Assembly (NCBI RefSeq): GCF_900111125.1
Contig: NZ_FOGE01000008.1
Span: forward strand, 114,245-178,244
Direction of reading: 5' to 3'
DNA: 64,000 bases
Origin: Sphingobium sp. YR768
GTDB lineage: Bacteria; Pseudomonadota; Alphaproteobacteria; Sphingomonadales; Sphingomonadaceae
Below the pieces are notes generated by a model. The model saw nothing but the letters and a program-made list of their open reading frames with translations. It had not been told where the DNA came from and made no database searches. A program made the position numbers and the translations under genes. How positions within the stretch are numbered: position 1 is the first letter of the stretch; each line of letters begins with the position of its first letter. Shown here one piece after another: positions 9,199 through 21,015 of this stretch.

Positions 9199-10848
9199 AT
9201 GGCTACTTCTCCCAACGCCATACCTATGTCCGAAATCGAGCTGGATGCGGTGGTCGTAGGCGCCGGATTTGGCGGTATCTACGCGCTCAAGAAGTTGCGT
9301 GACGAACATGGCTTGAACGTTCTGGCGTTCGATAAGGCCGGTGGCGTTGGCGGCACCTGGTTTTGGAACCGCTATCCCGGCGCGTTGTCGGATTCGGAAT
9401 CGCACGTCTATTGCTACTCTTGGGATAAAGAGCTGTACCAGGAATGGGAATTCAAAACCAAATATGTGCCGCAGGCGGAAGTCCTCAACTACCTTCAAAG
9501 CGTGGTAGAGCGCCATGACCTGATGAGGGATATCCGTCTGGAAACCGGCATCACGTCGGCAGTTTTCGACGAAGCGCGGCGGAAATGGGTCGTGAAGACC
9601 GACGCTGGCGAAACCTATCTTGCAAAATATTTCGTCACGGCTTTGGGATTGCTGGCGGCTACCAATATTCCAGACATTCCGGGCCTGGCAAGCTTTGAAG
9701 GCGAGGTTTATCACACCTCTCGCTGGCAGCCCGAAACCCGTTTCGAGGGCAAACGGGTCGGCGTAATCGGCACAGGATCAACCGGCGTGCAATTCATCAC
9801 AGCGGTGGCGCCGCAGGTGAAGCACCTCACTGTATTCCAGAGGTCGCCACAATATTCGGTGCCGATCGGCAATGGTCCAATTAGCAAGGAAGAGCTGGCC
9901 GACATCCACCGCGACTTCGACGCGATCTGGGATCAGGTGCGCGGTTCGGCTCTGGCCTTTGGCTTTGAAGAAAGCGACATCGGGACGTTCAGCGTTTCAG
10001 ACGAGGAGCGCAAGGCCATCTTCGACCGGGCGTGGAAGAAGGGCGGCGGCTTCCGCTTCATGTTTGAGACGTTCAATGACATCGCCACGAACGAAGAAGC
10101 AAACAAGGCAGCGCAGGACTACATCCGGGGCAAGATTGATGAGATCGTCAAGGATCCCGAAACCGCCCGTAAGCTGAAACCCAAGGATCTCCATGCCAAG
10201 CGCCCCCTGTGCGACAGCGGCTATTATGAGATATTCAATCGCGACAACGTGAACCTGGTCCATGTCGGATCGGAAGAGACGCCGATCGAAAGGATCACAT
10301 CGACAGGCGTGGTTACATCCGATGGTGTTGAGCATGAACTCGACATGCTCGTCTTTGCTACCGGGTTCGATGCCGTCGATGGCAATTACAAACGCATGGC
10401 ACTGCGCGGTCGCGACGGCGTCCTCATTCAGGATCATTGGAAGAACGGTCCCAGCAGCTACATGGCAGTCGCGACGCCGAATTTCCCCAACATGTTTATG
10501 GTTCTTGGCCCTAACGGCCCCTTCACCAACCTGCCCCCCGCAATCGAGGCCGAAGTGGAGTGGATCGCCGACACGATCGGCTACATGGAGAAAAATGGCA
10601 TCGCCACGATGGAACCGCAGCCCCAAGCCGAAGAAGCCTGGGTCCAGACTTGCGAAGACATTGCCAACCAGACCTTGTTCCCAAAGGCCGAATCCTGGAT
10701 TTTCGGCGCAAATATTCCGGGGAAGAAGAATACCATATATTTCTACATGGGCGGGCTTGCAGCCTTTCGCGAGGCGCTCCAGCAAGTCACGCAGGATGGG
10801 TTTCGCGGCTTCATTCTTGAAAAGACAAGCGAAAACCAGTCTGCATAG
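9199..10848 (+). CDS. cyclohexanone-type Baeyer-Villiger monooxygenase
   Basis: Flavin monooxygenase inserting an oxygen next to a ketone to give an ester or lactone. At 549 aa it has two Rossmann motifs, GAGFGG (21-26) and GTGSTG (191-196), and the type I fingerprint FEGEVYHTSRWQ (166-177). The last fingerprint residue is Gln where Pro or Asp is usual. Long stretches match, by memory, the Acinetobacter cyclohexanone monooxygenase (HLTVFQRS.QYSVPIGN, KRPLCDSGYY, VLGPNGPFTNLPP, SWIFGANIPGKKNT). GGAGG precedes the ATG. No lactone hydrolase gene adjoins it. Confidence 0.93.
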   Translation: MATSPNAIPMSEIELDAVVVGAGFGGIYALKKLRDEHGLNVLAFDKAGGVGGTWFWNRYPGALSDSESHVYCYSWDKELYQEWEFKTKYVPQAEVLNYLQSVVERHDLMRDIRLETGITSAVFDEARRKWVVKTDAGETYLAKYFVTALGLLAATNIPDIPGLASFEGEVYHTSRWQPETRFEGKRVGVIGTGSTGVQFITAVAPQVKHLTVFQRSPQYSVPIGNGPISKEELADIHRDFDAIWDQVRGSALAFGFEESDIGTFSVSDEERKAIFDRAWKKGGGFRFMFETFNDIATNEEANKAAQDYIRGKIDEIVKDPETARKLKPKDLHAKRPLCDSGYYEIFNRDNVNLVHVGSEETPIERITSTGVVTSDGVEHELDMLVFATGFDAVDGNYKRMALRGRDGVLIQDHWKNGPSSYMAVATPNFPNMFMVLGPNGPFTNLPPAIEAEVEWIADTIGYMEKNGIATMEPQPQAEEAWVQTCEDIANQTLFPKAESWIFGANIPGKKNTIYFYMGGLAAFREALQQVTQDGFRGFILEKTSENQSA

Positions 10849-11000
10849 ACATAAGCCAGACAGAACGGGGCAGATGATGGACGTATGACAGGCATCATCC
10901 GCCCCTCCGTCGGATCGACACGCCGGACGAAAGACGATCGTCGCAAGATCGCTTGAGCCATATGCTTATCGCCCTGCGTGGCCTCTTTAGGAGAGTGACC

Positions 11001-13227
<2,227 letters not shown>

Positions 13228-13246
13228 CCGACATATCGCTGATCTG

Positions 13247-13276
13247 GGCCGTGCCGCACATATCTGTGGCGCGGCC
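13247..13276. terminator. imperfect hairpin after the rightward operon
   Basis: GC-rich 12-bp arms with two mismatches around a 6-nt loop, 20 bp after the SDR stop. There is no T-run, so factor-independent termination is only a possibility. Confidence 0.4.
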
Positions 13277-13660
13277 TACGGCCTGAATTATGCGCAGCAA
13301 GTAAACTCTGTTAAGCTCCGGGTGCCGCCTAGCGTGGAGGAGCGCATCGATTGGCAAGCCAACACATTGTTCGATGATCGTTGAAGCGCTGTTTGCAGAA
13401 GCTCCGCGCACAAGAGGCAAAGTAGGCGGTCCTGTCACGCGATCGCATTCGACGGCGTCAACGCTACCAAAAGCTTGATACAGGCTATTCCCTCGGCGGC
13501 GGCGGCACGCCTGTCGATCCGGACATAGCCACTCCGAGGCCTCGCCACAGAGCGATATGGCCTAGCACCGAAACAGCGGCGCGAGCAAAGAGCTAGGTAA
13601 ACAGGAAAGTCGGCTTCTTCAGAGTGCGACATCTTCCTTCAGGTTGCAATCTCGAGGGGG
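13277..13660. other. intergenic stretch without a recognisable gene
   Basis: Short interrupted frames on both strands match nothing I recognise. It separates the converging SDR and TetR genes; it may hold decayed coding sequence but no motif supports that. Confidence 0.5.
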
Positions 13661-14299
13661 TCAACTCGCCAAGGTCAGATCAACGATCCGCAGCAATGTG
13701 CTTCGTTCGACATGGCACGCAGCCTGGACGATCAACCCCTGCATCACCGCAAAAAGCCAACTGGAGATTGACTGGGCGTCACAAACTTCTGGCAAATCCC
13801 CTTCCCGCTTCGCCTGTTCCAGCCGTAGCGCGAGCGCCCTACGCGCCGCAGCGTTGCGATCCACAATGTTCGCGCGAACGGAAATATCCTGCGGACCGCC
13901 GGCAACGCAGCCGATAAGTTCCAGACAACCGCGAGCGACGCCGTCCGGAAGGCCGATGGCCCCACGAAGCATATAGGCTGCGACGTCGCGCGCGGATTTC
14001 TGCTCGAGCGCGCGGCGCATGTAGGAAAAATTTTCGGCCTCGATCTCGTCGACCACCATGTTGAAAAGCCCCTCCTTACTGCCAAAGGCAGCATAGAGAC
14101 TGGGGCGGCTGATCCCCATCGCAGAGGACAGTTCCTCAATGGACGCTCCCTCATATCCTTTGGTCCAGAATATCCTGCGCGCCGCAGAAACGACGTCCGC
14201 CGGATCGAACGACCTGGGGCGGCCTCTTGGACGAGGCGCCGCTCCGACATCCTCCATATGGGCAACTGGCATAATGTTATCGCCTTTGCTTCTTGGCAT
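13661..14299 (-). CDS. TetR family transcriptional regulator
   Basis: 212 aa. The N-terminal helix-turn-helix domain spans ~28-75 (VSAARRIFWTKGYEGASIEELSSAMGISRPSLYAAFGSKEGLF), followed by a TetR_C ligand domain. Internal ATGs at 14272 and 14257 are possible starts because the region before 14299 lacks a clear ribosome site. It is alone, upstream in reading direction of nothing on its strand, so its target is unclear. The efflux operon to its right is one candidate. Confidence 0.88.
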   Translation of the reverse strand: MPRSKGDNIMPVAHMEDVGAAPRPRGRPRSFDPADVVSAARRIFWTKGYEGASIEELSSAMGISRPSLYAAFGSKEGLFNMVVDEIEAENFSYMRRALEQKSARDVAAYMLRGAIGLPDGVARGCLELIGCVAGGPQDISVRANIVDRNAAARRALALRLEQAKREGDLPEVCDAQSISSWLFAVMQGLIVQAACHVERSTLLRIVDLTLAS

Positions 14300-14430
14300 C
14301 TTCTCGGAGCGTTATCATCGGCCCCCGTTCGCGCAATAAAACCTCGACGCGCCAAGCAGGATCGTATCAGTCGATGCAGGGTGAAGGCCCTAGATAGAAC
14401 TGGTCAGGACAGGATATATACTCGCCTTCA

Positions 14431-15234
14431 TCAGCCCTCGGACAGAGACGGTTGATGGCCGCCTTCCAGCCAGCCCAACTCTGCGCTTATCTGACGGCAC
14501 AGCACGCCAAGATGGGCAACGTCTTTCGCGATCTGGTCATTCCAGTTGTCAACGAGACCCAATACCGTAGCCACCAGTATCGCCCGGCCCTGCAAATCGA
14601 AGATCGGAAAAGCGGTGGCCCGTAGACCTGGTATCACCGAACCTGTCTCCACCGAGCGGCCGTCGCGACGAACACGGGCACGCAAGTCATCAAGGATTAC
14701 GCGGTCGATGCCATCGCTGCCTTCAGCCTCCTTAGCAGCGGCAGTCTCCGCGGGCGGTGCGAAGGCGAGGAAAACCCGGCCAGTCGCAGAAGCTGCGAGC
14801 GGCAATACAACGCCGACCTGCAAGGTTGTCAACAGCGCGGGACGGCCTCGATAGATGCGCACGATGGTCGGACCGGTCGGACCGAGTGCGGCAATCTGCA
14901 CAGTCTGCCCGGAAGTCTCTACATATGATTCCACTACCCGATCGACGATCTTGAATGCGTCAGTACGGGCAAGTGCGGCAAGGCCTATGCGCAGAACCCC
15001 AGGGCCCAGGTCATAATAGCCCGTGGCAGGATCCTGCCTTGCGGTTCCAGCGGCGATGAGACTATGCAAATAGCGATGCACCTGCGGTGCCGCCATATCG
15101 GTGATCTGCGCAATCGTACTGAGCGGCAACGGCCCCTCACTGGCCGCAAGGGCATCGACGATGCGCATCCCGATTTCGATCGACTGGATACCCCGCCGAC
15201 GTCCCGAGCTTTCAGCTTCATCCTTATCCGTCAA
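14431..15234 (-). CDS. IclR family transcriptional regulator, TTG start
   Basis: 267 aa regulator with an N-terminal winged helix (IQSIEIGMRIVDALA...STIAQITDMAAPQVHRYLHSL) and an IclR effector domain. The start is taken as TTG at 15234: AAGGAG lies 7 bp upstream and the gap to the preceding MFS gene is then 26 bp. An upstream ATG at 15360 would overlap that gene by about 100 bp. As the last gene of the aldehyde dehydrogenase/efflux operon it probably controls it in response to an aromatic acid; this is inference from position. Confidence 0.85.
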   Translation of the reverse strand: MTDKDEAESSGRRRGIQSIEIGMRIVDALAASEGPLPLSTIAQITDMAAPQVHRYLHSLIAAGTARQDPATGYYDLGPGVLRIGLAALARTDAFKIVDRVVESYVETSGQTVQIAALGPTGPTIVRIYRGRPALLTTLQVGVVLPLAASATGRVFLAFAPPAETAAAKEAEGSDGIDRVILDDLRARVRRDGRSVETGSVIPGLRATAFPIFDLQGRAILVATVLGLVDNWNDQIAKDVAHLGVLCRQISAELGWLEGGHQPSLSEG

Positions 15235-15260
15235 AATGCTTCTCCTTGAGCATCGCTTTA

Positions 15261-16790
15261 TTAGGGACGAGGCAATTTGACGAGCGGGTGTGATGGCGTC
15301 CGCCGCAGAAACATCGCGAGCAGCATAGCGAGCGCTGCTACCCAAAAGCAGAAGGTCCACGCGTCCGCATAGGAAAGGACGGTCGCCTCCCTTCGAATGA
15401 CAGATCCCATTCCACTAATATGGAAGTCGAGCGCGCTCCCCCGCACCCGCTCGACATTGCTGCCCGCAAGCACCGAGGCAACAGCCTCACGCTTGCGCAG
15501 CAAAGTGGTGAGTATCGCAAGTCCCAGCTCTGGTCCTAGGACACGGGGTATCTGAATATATGCAACGATGGAGATAAGCTCTTCGCGCGCTGCATTCGCG
15601 ACGGTCATCGCGATCATCGTCAGCAGAACGGCGGCATTGCCTATTCCGATCAGCACGCTCATCGTGATGAAGTCGCCTGCCCGCCAGTCATGCGTGATGC
15701 CACTGCCGAGCCAGCAGCCAAACATCACGAGGAGCAGCCCCCCGGCAACGGTCAGACGCGGATCGGCTCGCCGGATCGACCAGATCGCCACGGGCAGTGC
15801 GACAAGCTGTACAAGATCGACACCCCAGAGCGCGGCTCCGGACTGCTCGGGCTTGAGATGACCGACGACCGCCAGGAAGTTTGGGATCAGTACCGAGGTT
15901 GCACCACTTGTTACGCCGAACAGCGTCACGATTATCAGTGGCATGTGGATGTTGCGTCGAAGTAGCGCAGCAGGATGGGCGAATGGAACGCGTGAGAAAA
16001 ATTGCCATACTACCGCAGCCAGGACGAGAAGCATTCCGCCAGTCAGGCACGCAACGACCGTTCCGGACGCGAGCCAGTCGAGGCGGTTGCCTTGGTCCAG
16101 CCCTACATAGACCAGCGTCAGCCCGACGCAGAACATCGCCACCTCGCCCTTGTTCGTCCGTGAAAACAAGCTCCATCCGATCTCGCGCTGGGGGAAGCTT
16201 ACAAGCGCCAGGAGGAGGAAGGCGATGCCGAACAATGTCGCCTGCCAATATATCGCCTGCCAACCCAGATCCTCTACGAACCAGCCGCTGAGCGAGACAC
16301 CTGTATGCAATGCCAGCGTCAACCGCAGACTATAGAGAGCAAGCGCGAAGAGCCAGTAACGGGGCGATAGGTTCGCAAAGACGATCGCCAGCGTCGCCGG
16401 TACGAAGCAACCCAGAAGGAACCCGATCGTGGAATGCACGACGAATATGGCGATCATTCCCGACGCCATCGGTGCCAGCGCCGTTACCAGGATGAACGCT
16501 GATGCCGACCAGCCAAGGATTCGTCGTGGTCCGAACATGACTACGCACAAAGGCACAGCGGGCGCAGAGAGGAGTTGGGCAGCGTTGGTGACGGTGCTGA
16601 GCCATGCGCCTTCGTCCACGCTCAGTCCATATGCCCCACGGATATCAGCCAGCGAAACGCCGAAATCACGGGTGAACAGGCTGGTGGTCAATGTCCCAAG
16701 CAACACGGCAACCACAGAGCCGATACGACGTGTGAGCATTCCGTCCGGCAGCCAATGACGGCTGCGCCGAGCAGTCGCGACATCACCCAC
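15261..16790 (-). CDS. MFS transporter, EmrB/DHA2-like drug efflux
   Basis: 509 aa with about 14 hydrophobic segments and the DHA2 opening TSLFTRDFGVSLADIRGAYGLSVDEGAWLSTVTNAAQL. It overlaps the membrane-fusion gene by 8 bp; a GTG start at 16790 is favoured because of this coupling, with ATG at 16739 as an alternative. With its neighbours it forms a three-part pump across both membranes. Confidence 0.9.
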   Translation of the reverse strand: MGDVATARRSRHWLPDGMLTRRIGSVVAVLLGTLTTSLFTRDFGVSLADIRGAYGLSVDEGAWLSTVTNAAQLLSAPAVPLCVVMFGPRRILGWSASAFILVTALAPMASGMIAIFVVHSTIGFLLGCFVPATLAIVFANLSPRYWLFALALYSLRLTLALHTGVSLSGWFVEDLGWQAIYWQATLFGIAFLLLALVSFPQREIGWSLFSRTNKGEVAMFCVGLTLVYVGLDQGNRLDWLASGTVVACLTGGMLLVLAAVVWQFFSRVPFAHPAALLRRNIHMPLIIVTLFGVTSGATSVLIPNFLAVVGHLKPEQSGAALWGVDLVQLVALPVAIWSIRRADPRLTVAGGLLLVMFGCWLGSGITHDWRAGDFITMSVLIGIGNAAVLLTMIAMTVANAAREELISIVAYIQIPRVLGPELGLAILTTLLRKREAVASVLAGSNVERVRGSALDFHISGMGSVIRREATVLSYADAWTFCFWVAALAMLLAMFLRRTPSHPLVKLPRP

Positions 16791-17880
16791 GCGTTTCGAT
16801 CCTTGTCGTCACGGACATGCCGGCGCGCAGCCGCTTGATGATCGCCTGTCCCGGCGCAAGATCGATCCTGAGCGGCACCCGCTGCGTAACCTTCGTGAAG
16901 TTGCCGGTCGCATTGTCCGCTGGAAGCGCTGAAAAGGTCGCACCGCTTGCGGGGGCGAGCCTTGAGACATGCCCAACGAGCCGTTCACCAGGAAAGCTGT
17001 CGACGAGAACGTCGACGCGCTGACCCGGTGCGATACGCGCCAGCTGCGTCTCCTTGTAGTTGGCGACCACATAGGGCGGCGTACTGGCGACGAAGTTCAC
17101 GACGGCCGACCCAGGGCTGAGCAAGCTGCCGAGCTGAACCAGTCGCTGACCCACGATACCATCGGTCGGGGCCACGATCCGGTTGTAGGAGAGCGTGATC
17201 CGCGCACTCTCAAGCGCAGCCTGCGCTGCGAGCACGTCGGCCTCGCGCTGAGCCCTTTGACCCCGCAGCACATCCAGCTGCCGGTTCTGAAGATCGAGCG
17301 CAGCAACGCTGGCTGCCTGCGAGGCTTCAAGCACGTTCGCATTGGCGCTTGCGCTATCATTTTCCTGACCGGTTACTGCGCCAGTTTCTGCCAGTGCTGC
17401 GAAGCGGCGCTGATCCGCGCGCGCGAGAAGCAACTTACTTGCATTGCCCGAAACCGCCGCTCGTGCCTGGGCGATGACCGCCTGCTGCGCATCAAGCTCG
17501 TGATCGAGATTGGCCAGGACGGCCTTCGCCTTCGCCAACGTAGCCTCGGCATGCAGCACGGCGGCCCGCGCCTCTCTATCGTCGAGCTGGACCAGAACGT
17601 CACCGGCCTTCACCTGTTGGAAGTCGGTAAAGTTCACGGTCCGGACATATCCCGAGACTTTCGCGTCCACCACGGCCGACTCCGCCTGAATAGTCGCATT
17701 GTCAGTCGTTTGGACCGACCGATCCGCCTCGAACCGGTTCCAGTTGGTCGTCGCCAGGATCACGCCCACGACTACGAGGACCAATATCATCCACGGCACG
17801 AAGCGAACCCAGCGGCGTTCGCCATCCTCGGGTTCAGTGGGGCGGTGAGAATTTGGGGAAGTTGCAGCGGCGTCGGTCAT
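16783..17880 (-). CDS. HlyD/EmrA-family membrane fusion protein
   Basis: Periplasmic adaptor of 365 aa. A short cytoplasmic tail is followed by one transmembrane helix (~28-46), the lipoyl/barrel-sandwich start (TDNATIQAESAVVDAKVSGYV), a long Ala/Gln-rich coiled coil (~95-205), and a barrel domain with PYVVANYKETQL typical of EmrA. The ATG at 17880 has GGAG upstream; an earlier TTG overlaps that site. Links the inner-membrane MFS pump to the NodT channel. Confidence 0.91.
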   Translation of the reverse strand: MTDAAATSPNSHRPTEPEDGERRWVRFVPWMILVLVVVGVILATTNWNRFEADRSVQTTDNATIQAESAVVDAKVSGYVRTVNFTDFQQVKAGDVLVQLDDREARAAVLHAEATLAKAKAVLANLDHELDAQQAVIAQARAAVSGNASKLLLARADQRRFAALAETGAVTGQENDSASANANVLEASQAASVAALDLQNRQLDVLRGQRAQREADVLAAQAALESARITLSYNRIVAPTDGIVGQRLVQLGSLLSPGSAVVNFVASTPPYVVANYKETQLARIAPGQRVDVLVDSFPGERLVGHVSRLAPASGATFSALPADNATGNFTKVTQRVPLRIDLAPGQAIIKRLRAGMSVTTRIETRG

Positions 17881-17897
17881 AGGGGACTCCAAACGGT

Positions 17898-19301
17898 TCA
17901 GGCGCCGCCGCCGAGCGCGCGCACGAGCGCAACGTCGAGCGTGAACCGGCGGGTCTCGAGTTGCGATACTGCGCGTTTCGAGGCGATGAGCGTGTTTTCA
18001 GCGGATAATACTGCGATATAGTTGAGCAGCCCGCCACGGTAGCGTTCGGTTGCTGCCTGATATGCGACCTGCGCCGCGTCGCGCGCCTTTTGTGCATGAT
18101 CGAGTTGTTCTGCCAGCGCTCGCTCACTTGTCGTGACCTGCGCCACATCCTGCAAGGCGCGTAGAAGCGTGTCGTTATAGCTCGCCACAGCTTCGTCATA
18201 ATCGGCACGCGCTCCGCGCAGATTGGCCGACAGGGCGCCGCCCCGGAATATCGGGAGGCTGATGGCCGGACCGATATTTCCCGCGATCGACCCTGCATCA
18301 AAGAACTTGCCAAGGCCAAGCACTTGGGGGCCGATGAATGCGGACAGGTTGACACTAGGATAGAAGCCCGCTTTGGCCACGCCCACCTGCGAGGCGCGAA
18401 CTTCCACCCGGAACCGTGCCGCGCGAACATCGGGTCGGCGACCGATCAGATCTGCTGGAAGATTTGCCGGAAGACCGAAGGTCGGCACTTCTGGATCGGC
18501 CGGGCGGGAAATTGCCAATGCACGGTCAGGACCGTCACCAATCAACGCCGCAATCCTCAGCCGGGTGAGATCTGCCACTTCCTCGGTAGCACGGGACATC
18601 TGACGGGCTGTTTCGAGCGCGCTGTCGGCCTGCCCTTCGGACGCGAGCGTCTCGAGGCCCTGCGCCCGCCTGCGACGGACCAGATCAGCGGTTCGAGCAC
18701 GCACCTCCACCGTGTCTTCCGCGAGATTTGCGTCACGCATCTGACCAAGCAGGTCAGCATAGGCCCCGGCGATGGAGGTAGTCAGCAGAAGCCGCGCCTG
18801 GGCCGCTTCCGCCCGTGCAGCCTGCGCCGACGAAAGCGCCGCACCTATGGCTGCCCGATTGCGTCCGAAGAAATCCAGGTTCCAGTCCAGGCTGGCGCGC
18901 ACCGATGCGGCATCGTTCACACCCTTAGGGACGCCCGCATAAGGGACGCCATTCCAATAGCTTGCCTTTGCCTCGGCGAAACTACCCGATATGCTCAATT
19001 GCGGGAGGTCGCTTGCCCTGCTCTGGTCGACAAAGGCTTCGGCGCGGCGCACCCGGGCGGCGGCGATATCAAGGCTGGGAGAGGAAGTCAGTGCAGCCTC
19101 GATGAGCGCATCAAGCTGCGTATCGCGATAGCGCCGCCACCACTCATCCTGCGGCCAGTCGATCGCAGGCGCTTCCAAAGATTGCGCACTGTGCGGCGTA
19201 ACGGCCGCAAGCATGTGGGGACCATCCGCGATATGCGGTATGGAGGCACAGCCAGCAAGGGCAAGCCCGTTGAGGAGGATGAGTGAGGAGGCGCGCATCA
19301 T
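17898..19301 (-). CDS. NodT-family outer-membrane efflux lipoprotein
   Basis: 467 aa TolC-like channel. The N-terminus carries a lipobox (LALAGCAS), so it is probably lipid-anchored in the outer membrane. Two OEP repeats are visible with the usual WWRRYRD.QLDALIEAAL opening and RRPDVRAARFRVEV linker. The gene follows the aldehyde dehydrogenase by 51 bp and precedes the adaptor by 17 bp, defining one operon. Confidence 0.92.
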   Translation of the reverse strand: MMRASSLILLNGLALAGCASIPHIADGPHMLAAVTPHSAQSLEAPAIDWPQDEWWRRYRDTQLDALIEAALTSSPSLDIAAARVRRAEAFVDQSRASDLPQLSISGSFAEAKASYWNGVPYAGVPKGVNDAASVRASLDWNLDFFGRNRAAIGAALSSAQAARAEAAQARLLLTTSIAGAYADLLGQMRDANLAEDTVEVRARTADLVRRRRAQGLETLASEGQADSALETARQMSRATEEVADLTRLRIAALIGDGPDRALAISRPADPEVPTFGLPANLPADLIGRRPDVRAARFRVEVRASQVGVAKAGFYPSVNLSAFIGPQVLGLGKFFDAGSIAGNIGPAISLPIFRGGALSANLRGARADYDEAVASYNDTLLRALQDVAQVTTSERALAEQLDHAQKARDAAQVAYQAATERYRGGLLNYIAVLSAENTLIASKRAVSQLETRRFTLDVALVRALGGGA

Positions 19302-19352
19302 TGTCTTGCTTTGGAAAAAGGCGCAGCCCGGTGCCGGGCCGCGCCTGCCCCT

Positions 19353-20804
19353 TCAGAACGGGTAAGCCTGATTGGACGGTTCGATGGTCACCCACTTGAT
19401 CTCGGTAAACTCGTCGATGACCGCACGGCCGTCAAAACGGCCATAGCCACTCTGCTTCATGCCGCCATAGGGTGCCTGCGGCTCGTTCTGCACCGTCGCG
19501 CCATTGATATGGACGCAGCCCGCTTCGATCTGCTCGGCGACTGCCAGCGCGCGGCTGACATCGCGCCCGAACACCGCCGAAGACAGGCCATAAGCCGTGT
19601 CGTTGGCAATCCGGACGGCTTCATCGACGTTCGCCACGCGGACTACGGTAGTGATCGGACCGAAAGTTTCCTCGTCGTAGATAGCCATGCCAGGCTTTAC
19701 ATGATCGACGATCGTCGCAGGCATCTGCGCGCCTTGGGCTTTACCACCGGTCGCCAAAATTGCTCCCTTCTCGAGTGCATCCTCGATCAGACCATTGATG
19801 CGCATGCCCGAGCGTGCGTCAACGACAGGCCCGATTACGACCGAAGGATCGGAGACGGGATCACCGGCCGCAAGTGATGCTACCTTCGCCACGAATTTTT
19901 CGACAAAGGCGTCTGCGACCGACTCGTCCACCACGAAGCGCTCCGTGGACATGCAAATCTGCCCTTGATAAAGAAAGGCACCAAAGGCCGCAGCGTTCAC
20001 CGCCCCGTCGAGATCGGCGTCATCCAGCACTACGAAAGGTGCTTTTCCGCCCAGTTCCAGCAGACAGCGCTTCAACTGCGTGGCGCACTTCTCTGCGATG
20101 ATCCGACCCACGCGAGTGGAACCCGTGAAGTTGACGCGCCGCACCGCCGGATGCGCGATCAGCACGTCGATGACCTCGGGGGCGTCGTCCGGCGCATTCA
20201 CGACGAAGTTAAGCACTCCAGCTGGAAGACCGGCTTCATAAAAGGCTTCGGCGATCAACGCATGGGTTCGTGGACTGGTCTCGGACGCCCGGAACAGGAC
20301 AGTGTTGCCGAAGGCTATCGGATAGGCGATCGCACGGGCAGCCAGCAGGACGGGACCATTCCATGGCACGATGCTAAGCACCACGCCGACAGGCTGGCGC
20401 AGCGTCATCGAAAGCGTGCCTGGCTTATCGGTCGGGATAGTCTCACCCTGAACCTGCGTCACCAGACCCGCCGCTTCGCGCAGCAAAGCAGCAGACCCCA
20501 TCACATTGAAGGCCGCCCAGAGCGCCGACGCACCAACTTCTGCCGCCATCGCAGCGATGAAATCGTCTTTTTTGGCTTCAAGCCGGTCAGCGGCGGCGAG
20601 AAGCAGAGCGCGCCGTTCGCTGGGGCCGGTCTTCGACCATCCCTTGAAAGCCTTGCTGGCAGACTCCGCTGCCCGGACAGCGTCATCCTTGTCACCTGCC
20701 GCAGCGCGGGTAACCACTTCGCCCGAAATAGGATTGCGGCGCTCGAACCAGCGCCCCGAGCCCGCCTCCAACGCATCGTTATCGATGACCAGACGTACGT
20801 CCAT
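19353..20804 (-). CDS. aryl-aldehyde dehydrogenase (salicylaldehyde/vanillin dehydrogenase-like)
   Basis: 483 aa NAD-dependent aldehyde dehydrogenase. It has PWNGP (147-151), Glu250 in LELGG and nucleophile Cys284 in GQICMSTER; ICMSTER and the C-terminal TEIKWVT are typical of benzaldehyde/vanillin/salicylaldehyde dehydrogenases. GGAG about 7 bp before ATG 20804 decides the start. First gene of an operon with a three-part efflux pump and IclR, facing an alcohol dehydrogenase. Likely makes an aromatic acid that the pump may export. Confidence 0.88.
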   Translation of the reverse strand: MDVRLVIDNDALEAGSGRWFERRNPISGEVVTRAAAGDKDDAVRAAESASKAFKGWSKTGPSERRALLLAAADRLEAKKDDFIAAMAAEVGASALWAAFNVMGSAALLREAAGLVTQVQGETIPTDKPGTLSMTLRQPVGVVLSIVPWNGPVLLAARAIAYPIAFGNTVLFRASETSPRTHALIAEAFYEAGLPAGVLNFVVNAPDDAPEVIDVLIAHPAVRRVNFTGSTRVGRIIAEKCATQLKRCLLELGGKAPFVVLDDADLDGAVNAAAFGAFLYQGQICMSTERFVVDESVADAFVEKFVAKVASLAAGDPVSDPSVVIGPVVDARSGMRINGLIEDALEKGAILATGGKAQGAQMPATIVDHVKPGMAIYDEETFGPITTVVRVANVDEAVRIANDTAYGLSSAVFGRDVSRALAVAEQIEAGCVHINGATVQNEPQAPYGGMKQSGYGRFDGRAVIDEFTEIKWVTIEPSNQAYPF

Positions 20805-20894
20805 CTTCATTCTCCACATAATGAGCGGCGGCACCGCCCGATGTAATGACTGGCGCGTCGGCTTCGGGAGTCGGCAGCGTCGTTCGATGCAAAA

Positions 20895-20934
20895 TCAAAT
20901 AGGATCGAATTACGCTTTGTCAAATAGATTACGC
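20895..20934. promoter_or_regulatory. composite direct repeat in divergent promoter
   Basis: TCAAATAG occurs at 20895 and 20920 and ATTACGC at 20909 and 20928, so the pair TCAAATAG...ATTACGC is present twice with different internal spacing (6 and 0 bp). It lies between two divergent operons and is the best operator candidate for the IclR regulator encoded at 14431-15234. Confidence 0.55.
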
Positions 20935-21015
20935 ATTGAATAACTTCCTTGATGCTCTTAGATGGCTGCCCAAGGACGCCGCGCCGTGCGGCGGTCGGTA
21001 CTCAGGAGACACGAC

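Noticed and set aside
13277..13660. Transposase-like fragment between the SDR and TetR genes
   Set aside because: Several frames were read for IS5, IS3, IS110 and Tn3 signatures; none matched convincingly.
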